From positions 1 to 13,041 of the forward strand of contig JAEWNX010000045.1 in assembly GCA_023461135.1 (NCBI GenBank): DNA of 13,041 nucleotides, given 5' to 3'. This document shows, piece after piece, positions 8,296 through 13,041 of the stretch. Each line of letters opens with the position of its first letter. Position 1 is the stretch's first letter. Made by a program: the position numbers and the translations under genes. The notes under the pieces were generated by a model that had not been told where the DNA came from, made no database searches, and saw only the letters and a list, made by a program, of their open reading frames with translations. The DNA is from Pseudomonadota bacterium (GTDB taxonomy: Bacteria; Pseudomonadota; Alphaproteobacteria; Caulobacterales; Aquidulcibacteraceae).

Positions 8296-8313
8296 GCGGG
8301 TCACGGGCCGCAC
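8266..8313 (-). CDS. Possible Trp-containing leader peptide upstream of trpG
   Basis: A short ORF starts at GTG 8313 (AGG 5 nt upstream) or at in-frame GTG 8304. It encodes 15 or 12 residues, MRPVTRWPAPARWRV, and stops at TGA 8268-8266. Two Trp codons lie at 8295-8293 and 8277-8275. The first is in the 5' arm of the stem that can cover the trpG ribosome-binding site, and the second touches the inner hairpin. An in-frame TAG lies just upstream, so this is not a longer gene. Such a layout would suit ribosome-stalling control by charged tRNA-Trp. Chance occurrence is quite possible in a 126 bp gap, and no comparative evidence is available here. Confidence 0.3.
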   Translation of the reverse strand: MRPVTRWPAPARWRV

Positions 8314-8338
8314 TCTAGCCTAAACGGCCGTCGTGCAA
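8312..8338 (-). promoter_or_regulatory. Candidate internal promoter upstream of trpG
   Basis: On the minus strand TTGCACG (8338-8332), 12 nt, then GCTAGAGT (8319-8312). This resembles the Caulobacter housekeeping form TTGACGS-N10-14-GCTANAWC (6 of 8 in the -10, 4 of 7 in the -35). If used, the transcript would begin close to GTG 8304. The -35 match is weak. Confidence 0.25.
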
Positions 8339-8339
8339 A

Positions 8340-8352
8340 GAGGCTTCGCCTC
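8340..8352 (-). terminator. Small hairpin over the trpE stop codon
   Basis: The minus strand reads GAGGC-GAA-GCCTC followed by TTT, beginning inside the TGA stop of trpE. It is a 5 bp perfect stem with a tight loop and only three Us. It may be a weak terminator or an mRNA 3'-end stabiliser separating trpE from trpG; alone it is too short to be convincing. Confidence 0.3.
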
Positions 8353-9898
8353 AAGCGTAGCGCCAGGCTTCCGCGGCTGCGCGGAAGAGGGCGCGGGATT
8401 TGTGCAGCGTTTCCTGCAGCTCCGCTTCGGGATCGCTATCCAGTACGACGCCGCCGCCGGCTTGCACGTGCAACATGCCGTCTTTCACGACGCCGGTGCG
8501 GAGCGCGATGCAGGTGTCCATGTCGCCGCCGGCGCCGAAATAGCCGACGCCGCCGGCATAAATGCCGCGGCGGTGCGGTTCGACTTCGTTGATGATCTCC
8601 ATGGCGCGGATTTTCGGCGCACCCGTCACCGTGCCGTGCGGAAACCCGGCGAGCAGCGCGTCGAGCGCAGTGAGGCCTTGGGCGATCTCGCCTTCGACAT
8701 TGGAGACGATGTGCATCACGTGGCTGTAGCGCTCGATGGTGAACGCCTCGGTGACGCGCACATGCCTCGAGCCCGCGCCAGCCGTCGCGGCGAGATTGCC
8801 GTCGCCGCCGCCGCGCTGGGCGACGCGGCCGAGATCGTTGCGTGCGAGATCGACCAGCATCAGGTGCTCGGCGCGTTCCTTGGGGTCGGCCAGCAATTCT
8901 TGTTCGAGCGCCAAATCTTCCGCCGGCGTTGCGCCACGCGGACGCGTGCCGGCGATCGGGCGAATGGTGACGGTGTCTCCGCGCAGGCGCACAAGGATTT
9001 CGGGGCTGGAGCCAACGACGCTGAAGTCGGCGAAGTTCAGATAGTAGAGGAAAGGCGAGGGGTTTAGCCGGCGCAGTGCGCGGTAGAGCGCGAACGGCGC
9101 CGGCGCGAACCGCGCGGAGAAACGTTGGCTCGGCACGACCTGGAAGATGTCGCCGGCGCGGCAATAGTCTTTGCATTTGCCGACGAGCGCCCGGTACGCG
9201 TCGGGCGTTGTGTTGGAGCGCGGCTCGATAGGCGTTTGCTGCGTCTCCGGCGCGCGACGCTTCGCAAGCGGCTTGTCCAACGTGCGCAGCACGCGCGCCA
9301 AGCGCGCACGCGCGGCATCGTAGGCCTGCGTGGCGCTTTGCTTGGCTTTAACGCGCGCGGGGGTGACCAGCGTGATCTCGCTGGTGACGTTGTCGAACAC
9401 ACAGATCACGGTGGGGCGTACGAGCAGCGCATCTGGCGCGCCGATGGGATCGGGCGCTTTGTCTGGGAGGCGCTCGATGAAGCGCACCATGTCATAGCCG
9501 ATATACCCGAAGAGGCCGGCGGCCATGGGCGGCAAGTGCGACGGCAGTTTCAGCGCCGCACGCTTGAGCAGCTTGCGCAAGCTCTTCAGCGGATCATCGC
9601 GTTGCGGACGAAAGGACCTGTCTTCGAAGCCGCCGCGGCTCATTTCGGCGCGGCCGTTCTTCACACGCCACACCAAATCCGGCTTCAGCCCGATGATCGA
9701 ATAGCGGCCGCGGAAATCGCCGCCTTGCACGCTTTCGAGCAGGAACACGCCGGGCTTGTCCGCGCCAAGCTTCAGCAGCGCCGAGACCGGCGTTTCCAGG
9801 TCGCTGATGCGGCTCGTCCAGACGAGGCCGCCCCCGTCCGCATAGGCCGCAGCGAATTCGTCTGGCGGCGGCGAGAGCGCGCCAGCGAACGGGGTCAT
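8351..9898 (-). CDS. trpE: Anthranilate synthase component I
   Basis: TrpE makes anthranilate from chorismate and ammonia, the first committed step to tryptophan, and is usually feedback-inhibited by tryptophan. The 515-residue protein has the N-terminal regulatory part with LLES (53-56), whose Ser is the Trp-binding residue in the family. The chorismate-binding domain carries PIAGTRPRG (314-322), DLARNDLGR (350-358), ERYSHVMHI (389-397), GAPKIRAMEII (426-436) and QAGGGVVLDSDPE near the end. The short link usually found between the DLARND and ERYSHVMH motifs is replaced by a longer Gly/Ala-rich stretch (about 361-379). PabB is a possible alternative, but LLES and the trpGDC context favour TrpE. 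ATG 9898 overlaps the upstream ppiD stop by ATGA. trpG follows after 126 bp. Confidence 0.96.
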   Translation of the reverse strand: MTPFAGALSPPPDEFAAAYADGGGLVWTSRISDLETPVSALLKLGADKPGVFLLESVQGGDFRGRYSIIGLKPDLVWRVKNGRAEMSRGGFEDRSFRPQRDDPLKSLRKLLKRAALKLPSHLPPMAAGLFGYIGYDMVRFIERLPDKAPDPIGAPDALLVRPTVICVFDNVTSEITLVTPARVKAKQSATQAYDAARARLARVLRTLDKPLAKRRAPETQQTPIEPRSNTTPDAYRALVGKCKDYCRAGDIFQVVPSQRFSARFAPAPFALYRALRRLNPSPFLYYLNFADFSVVGSSPEILVRLRGDTVTIRPIAGTRPRGATPAEDLALEQELLADPKERAEHLMLVDLARNDLGRVAQRGGGDGNLAATAGAGSRHVRVTEAFTIERYSHVMHIVSNVEGEIAQGLTALDALLAGFPHGTVTGAPKIRAMEIINEVEPHRRGIYAGGVGYFGAGGDMDTCIALRTGVVKDGMLHVQAGGGVVLDSDPEAELQETLHKSRALFRAAAEAWRYA

Positions 9899-11805
9899 TG
9901 GCCCTGATCGTCCTCGGTGTTGGTGCGCGGGAAGACTTGGTTCAGCAGGTTCTCGTTTCTGCGCACGCGCGTGTTGGCGACAATCTCGCTCTGGGTCGCC
10001 AGCCCCACGCTTTGGATCAATCCTTGCTGCATTTGCCCGCGAAGCTGTTCGACGACTTGCGGCTGCTCGGCGGGATCCTGGCGGTTGATCCGCTCGACGT
10101 GCGCGACGAGCACCGCAGAGCCGTCGGGCGCCACGATGCTTACGACATCGCCCGCTGCGGCCGCGAAGATTTGTCCGGCGAGCCCGCTGGGCAAGGCCTG
10201 GCTCGCGCTCCGACGGTCGATGGGCTGGGACTGCGGCGCCAGCACATTGAAGCGGTTGGCGCGGGCGGCGACGGCGAAGGTCTGACCGCCGCGCACGCCT
10301 TCTTGCACGCCTTCGGCAAGTTCGCGCATGCGCCGGGCGCGTTCGCGAGCGGTCCAGATCTCGGTCAACTGAGCACGCACCTCCGTCAGCGGACGCACGG
10401 TGGATGGCGTGACACGGTCGACGGCGACGATCACGTCGGCGTTGCCGGATGGAATGAAGTCGCTGGCTTCGCCTTCGGGCGTTTGGAAGGCCGTGCGCAG
10501 CAGCTCTTCCTGGCCCGCCAACGCCTCCACGGGTTCGCCATTCGGGGCGCGGCCCTGAGCTTCGACGGCAGGGATAGTGATCAAGCGCAGCCGTTGCTGG
10601 CGCGCAGCTTCGGCGATCGTGGCGCCGCCGGAACGCGCATCCTCGAAAGCGCTCACCGCGTCGCTGAGGAGATCGGCGGCCTCGTCGGCTGCTATGGCCT
10701 GCCGCAGTTCGGCGCGCATCGCTTCGAAGTTCGGCTCCACGCGCGGCGTGATGGATTCAACGCGCACCACAACCCAAGGTGAAAGCTGGCCGCGAACCGC
10801 GCGCGCCTGGCCCGCTTGCATCGCAAAAACAGCATCGGCGACGGGACGATCGGTGACCTCGTCGCGCGTCTGGTTCTCGCCGCGTGCGATCTGCAGACCG
10901 AGCGCCTGCGCGACGGCCTGCGGGTTTTGGCCGCGTCCGAGCCGCGCGGCTGCATCGTTGGCCTGCTGCTCATTCTGCGCCGTCAGACGCACATAGGTGC
11001 GCCGCTCGGGTTGCGTGAGCGCGGCGCGGCGCGCCTCAAACTCCTCGCGCAGACGCGCATCCGGCACATCCACGCGCGCGGCAAATTCCGTGGGGTCGGC
11101 GACGACGAGCGTCAGGGCGCGGAATTCAGGCACGCGTAGGCGCTCCTGGCTCTCTTCCCAGAACGTCTGCAACTGCGCCTCGGTCGGCGCCGGTATTTGA
11201 CCGACCGCGGAGGCGGGCGCTTCAGCGATGCTGATCACGCGCTGTTCGGTTTCGTAAGCGAACGCAAGCGCGCCGAAGCTCGACGGCGCGCGCACGCCGG
11301 CCACCAATGCTTCCATCAACATGCCGGTCGTGAGATCGCCGCGGATGTCCTCTTCAAACTCCGGGCGCGAATAGCCGAGTTGTTGCAGGAACGCGTCGTA
11401 CGCCGTCTGGTCGAACTGGCCTGTGACGGGATTGGTGACGGAAGGGATCTCGCGGATGCGCCGCGCAACTGTGGCGTCGCCCGCGCTCACGCCGAGCTTC
11501 TCGGCATATTCGTACATCGCGTAGCGCGCGATCATGCTCTCCAGCAATTGCAGATGCGCGCCGGCTTCAATCGCTTCGGCTTGGCTGATGTTGTTTCCCT
11601 GGGCGCGCTGTTGGCGCAGCGTCAACTGCAGTTCGCGGGTCAGTTGCGGCGGGCGGATGCTTCGGTCGCCAACCTTGGCTATGTCCTGGGCGCCCACGCC
11701 GCTGAACACGTCCTGGATGCCCCAAATCGCGAATGCGACGACGAGAACGAACAACAGGAGGTAGGCGATCGGGCTGCGAGCGAAGGATCGCATTTGTGCG
11801 AGCAT
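9895..11805 (-). CDS. ppiD: PpiD/SurA-like membrane-anchored peptidyl-prolyl isomerase family protein
   Basis: PpiD proteins are periplasmic foldases anchored in the inner membrane near the Sec translocon. The 636-residue product starts with a short cytoplasmic stretch (MLAQMRSFARSP) and one membrane segment (about 13-30, AYLLLFVLVVAFAIWGI). A SurA-N-like chaperone region follows (about 40-200, with SQAEAIEAGAHLQLLESMI and GQFDQTAYDAFLQQLGYS). A parvulin-like region lies around 265-360, and a Gln/Ala-rich helical C-terminus comes after it. The parvulin core is divergent, so isomerase activity is uncertain and the protein may act mainly as a chaperone. ATG 11805 has only a distant GGA upstream; Met5 is a weaker alternative. 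The gene leads the minus-strand unit and overlaps trpE by ATGA. It is divergent from tpiA with 88 bp between. Confidence 0.88.
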   Translation of the reverse strand: MLAQMRSFARSPIAYLLLFVLVVAFAIWGIQDVFSGVGAQDIAKVGDRSIRPPQLTRELQLTLRQQRAQGNNISQAEAIEAGAHLQLLESMIARYAMYEYAEKLGVSAGDATVARRIREIPSVTNPVTGQFDQTAYDAFLQQLGYSRPEFEEDIRGDLTTGMLMEALVAGVRAPSSFGALAFAYETEQRVISIAEAPASAVGQIPAPTEAQLQTFWEESQERLRVPEFRALTLVVADPTEFAARVDVPDARLREEFEARRAALTQPERRTYVRLTAQNEQQANDAAARLGRGQNPQAVAQALGLQIARGENQTRDEVTDRPVADAVFAMQAGQARAVRGQLSPWVVVRVESITPRVEPNFEAMRAELRQAIAADEAADLLSDAVSAFEDARSGGATIAEAARQQRLRLITIPAVEAQGRAPNGEPVEALAGQEELLRTAFQTPEGEASDFIPSGNADVIVAVDRVTPSTVRPLTEVRAQLTEIWTARERARRMRELAEGVQEGVRGGQTFAVAARANRFNVLAPQSQPIDRRSASQALPSGLAGQIFAAAAGDVVSIVAPDGSAVLVAHVERINRQDPAEQPQVVEQLRGQMQQGLIQSVGLATQSEIVANTRVRRNENLLNQVFPRTNTEDDQGQ

Positions 11806-11835
11806 GGAGACATCCGATAAACGAGAAGGCGCGGA

Positions 11836-11864
11836 ACTCTAGAGAGCGCGCCCCGCAGGGGCAA
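11836..11864 (-). promoter_or_regulatory. Candidate promoter of the ppiD-trp unit
   Basis: On the minus strand TTGCCC (11864-11859), 17 nt, TAGAGT (11841-11836), located 31 nt before the ppiD ATG. The -10 hexamer is the same as in the candidate promoter ahead of trpG. A 5 bp hairpin (11850-11862, GCCCC-GCA-GGGGC) lies in the spacer. The match is moderate and unverified. Confidence 0.35.
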
Positions 11865-11883
11865 ATGCAGCAAGACGCCACAA

Positions 11884-11888
11884 GGGAG
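11884..11888 (+). promoter_or_regulatory. tpiA ribosome-binding site
   Basis: GGGAG lies 5 nt before ATG 11894, the clearest Shine-Dalgarno sequence among the plus-strand genes of the window. It fixes the tpiA start. A promoter on this strand is less clear; TTGTGC at 11794 with GATAAA at 11816 is a weak candidate. Confidence 0.7.
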
Positions 11889-11893
11889 AAGGC

Positions 11894-12649
11894 ATGGCTC
11901 GCAAGCCGTTGATCGCTGGAAACTGGAAAATGTATGGCCGCGCCGCCAGCCTGGCTGAGGTTGGCGCGCTGAACGAGGCGATCGGCGCGGCCGGAGAGAG
12001 GGTGGACGTCCTCATCTGCCCGCCGGCCAGCTACCTCCAATCGGCTGGGATCCAGGCCCGCGGCGGGCGCGTGCTGGTCGGCGCCCAGGACTGCAGCGCG
12101 GTCGCCGAAGACAGCGCGCGGACCGGAGAGCTGAGCGCAGCCATGCTTGCCGATGCGGGCGCCCGCTACGTGATCGTCGGGCACTCCGAACGCCGCTCGC
12201 AGCATGGGGAATCCGATGGGTTGGTGCGGCGAAAGGCCGAGGCGGCGATGGCCGCAGGGCTCATTCCCATCGTCTGTGTGGGCGAAACCCAGGCGGAGCG
12301 GGCAGGCGGCAAAGTGGCGGAGGTCATCTCGGGCCAAGTCCGCAGCAGCATCCCCAGCCAGGGAGCAGGCTTCGTCGTCGCTTATGAGCCGGTCTGGTGC
12401 ATCGGCGGGGACCGTACGCCCACTATGGCGGAGATTGGCGAGGTCCACGCCCTGATCCGCGAGACCCTCGCGGCCCAGGTGGGGGCAGCGGCCAACGACA
12501 TCCGCATTCTCTATGGCGGCGCGGTGAACCCGAAGAACGCCGCAGAGATTTTCGCTGTGGAGGGCGTCGACGGGGCGCTGGTCGGCCGCGCCAGCCTAAA
12601 GGCCGCTGACTTCGCCGCCATAATCCTATCCCATCCGGCTGCGACGTGA
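11894..12649 (+). CDS. tpiA: Triose-phosphate isomerase
   Basis: TpiA interconverts dihydroxyacetone phosphate and glyceraldehyde 3-phosphate in glycolysis and gluconeogenesis. The 251-residue TIM barrel has the full catalytic set: Asn10 and Lys12 in GNWKMYG, His97 in GHSERR and Glu165 in AYEPVW. The phosphate-binding LYGGAVNP is at 207-214. Loop 6, normally close to PVWAIGTGK, reads PVWCIGGDRTPT here, and the interface loop reads AQDCSAVAEDSARTGELS instead of the common form with His and SGAHTGDIS. Gly171 and all catalytic residues are kept, so activity is expected. The start is supported by a strong GGGAG. It is divergent from ppiD and followed by secG after 111 bp, a common alphaproteobacterial order. 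Confidence 0.96.
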   Translation: MARKPLIAGNWKMYGRAASLAEVGALNEAIGAAGERVDVLICPPASYLQSAGIQARGGRVLVGAQDCSAVAEDSARTGELSAAMLADAGARYVIVGHSERRSQHGESDGLVRRKAEAAMAAGLIPIVCVGETQAERAGGKVAEVISGQVRSSIPSQGAGFVVAYEPVWCIGGDRTPTMAEIGEVHALIRETLAAQVGAAANDIRILYGGAVNPKNAAEIFAVEGVDGALVGRASLKAADFAAIILSHPAAT

Positions 12650-12655
12650 GGGTGC

Positions 12656-12690
12656 GCTGAGCCGGGCTGGCGTTTAAGCTGAGGCTCGGC
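12656..12690 (+). terminator. Hairpin after tpiA, weak terminator candidate
   Basis: GCTGAGCC (12656-12663) can pair with GGCTCGGC (12683-12690), 8 bp with one G-U and a 19 nt loop, starting 7 nt after the tpiA stop. It is followed by TATTGAGCGCCC, not a U-run, so strong intrinsic termination is unlikely. The rest of the gap (12691-12760) holds GC-rich sequence and no clear promoter for secG. Confidence 0.25.
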
Positions 12691-12760
12691 TATTGAGCGC
12701 CCTTTCGCGCGCGCCCATGTCTGGGACGCGGGCGTCGGCGCGCGGGAGACGGTTCGGGCC

Positions 12761-13041
12761 ATGGCAGTCATCGTCCTCATCATCCATTTGCTCGTGTGCA
12801 TCTGCCTGATCGGCCTGGTGCTGTTGCAGCGCTCTGAAGGCGGCGCGCTCGGCATGGGCGGCGGCGGCGCCGGCTCGCTGATGAGCGGCCGCGGCGCAGC
12901 GGATGCGCTTGCGAAGATGACCTCGGTCGCCGGCGGCTTCTTCCTGGTGACGTCGCTCAGCCTCACGTTCCTGTCGGGGGCGGCGGCCTCCTCCAGCGGC
13001 GGCTCCGTGTTCGATCGCCTGCGCGCAGCGCCAGCGACGAG
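12761..13041 (+). CDS. secG: Protein-export membrane protein SecG (3' end beyond window)
   Basis: SecG is the small auxiliary subunit of the SecYEG translocon and assists SecA-driven export. The 93 codons visible encode two membrane segments (about 2-22 and 54-73). They are separated by the conserved cytoplasmic loop LLQRSEGGALGMGGG and the GRGAADALAKMT block, both typical of alphaproteobacterial SecG. The C-terminus is Ser/Gly/Ala-rich and no stop is reached before the window ends; many alphaproteobacterial SecG proteins have a long low-complexity tail. ATG 12761 begins exactly at the first membrane helix. The nearest Shine-Dalgarno candidate (GGGAG, 12744-12748) is 12 nt away, so initiation may be weak. 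It follows tpiA on the same strand. pyrG is often next in this order but is not in view. Confidence 0.92.
   Translation, partial: MAVIVLIIHLLVCICLIGLVLLQRSEGGALGMGGGGAGSLMSGRGAADALAKMTSVAGGFFLVTSLSLTFLSGAAASSSGGSVFDRLRAAPAT

Noticed and set aside
7841..8323. Plus-strand ORF of 160 codons over trpG and the trpE-trpG gap
   Set aside because: It lies antisense to trpG with no recognisable features; the minus-strand genes explain the region.
11567..12448. Minus-strand ORF (293 codons) spanning the ppiD start and tpiA
   Set aside because: It crosses a clear divergent gene pair in the wrong frame of ppiD and opposite tpiA. Its composition is shadow-like.
1..13041. CRISPR arrays, insertion sequences, tRNA/rRNA genes, prophage or defence islands
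   Set aside because: No regularly spaced repeats, transposase or integrase motifs, or tRNA-like cloverleaf were seen. Gene content is uniformly core metabolic and informational.

Overview
The window is a GC-rich stretch of bacterial chromosome made almost entirely of core housekeeping genes. Gene content and order (gltA, gltX, comEC, lexA, trpC, trpD, trpG, trpE, a PpiD-type foldase, tpiA, secG), a GTTC-N7-GTTC LexA operator and TTGACG-type promoter elements all point to an alphaproteobacterium, probably of the Caulobacterales/Hyphomonadaceae group (inference; I could not run a search). I see no mobile elements, CRISPR arrays, tRNA or rRNA genes.

Layout. Positions 1-237 hold no convincing gene, only several small hairpins downstream of gltA. 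gltX and gltA form a two-gene minus-strand unit (3.0-0.24 kb), with the gltA ribosome-binding site overlapping the gltX stop codon. comEC runs on the plus strand, divergent from gltX; the SD-supported gltX start and the comEC start share the same CATG. comEC ends convergently with lexA, overlapping it by 10 bp. lexA is on the minus strand and has its own promoter, with an operator laid over the -10 region. Upstream of lexA is a long minus-strand unit, ppiD-trpE-(126 bp gap)-trpG-trpD-trpC, in which ppiD/trpE, trpG/trpD and trpD/trpC each overlap by ATGA. tpiA is divergent from ppiD, and secG follows tpiA and runs off the right edge.

Function. TrpE and TrpG form anthranilate synthase, and TrpD and TrpC carry out later steps to indole-3-glycerol phosphate; trpF, trpB and trpA are not in the window. 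GltA and TpiA serve central carbon metabolism, GltX charges tRNA-Glu, PpiD and SecG serve protein export and envelope folding, LexA controls the SOS response, and ComEC is the DNA-uptake channel family.

Most interesting region. The trpE-trpG gap contains a 12-15 codon GTG-started ORF with two Trp codons. The same RNA can fold into a long imperfect hairpin that buries the trpG ribosome-binding site. This could be a tryptophan-sensing translational leader placed inside the operon, ahead of trpG. It is a hypothesis from one sequence. Other points of note are a Gly/Ala-rich insertion in the TrpE catalytic domain, an atypical loop 6 in TpiA, the gltX/comEC start overlap and the lexA promoter-operator. 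Apart from the leader I find no sign of a new multi-gene system.
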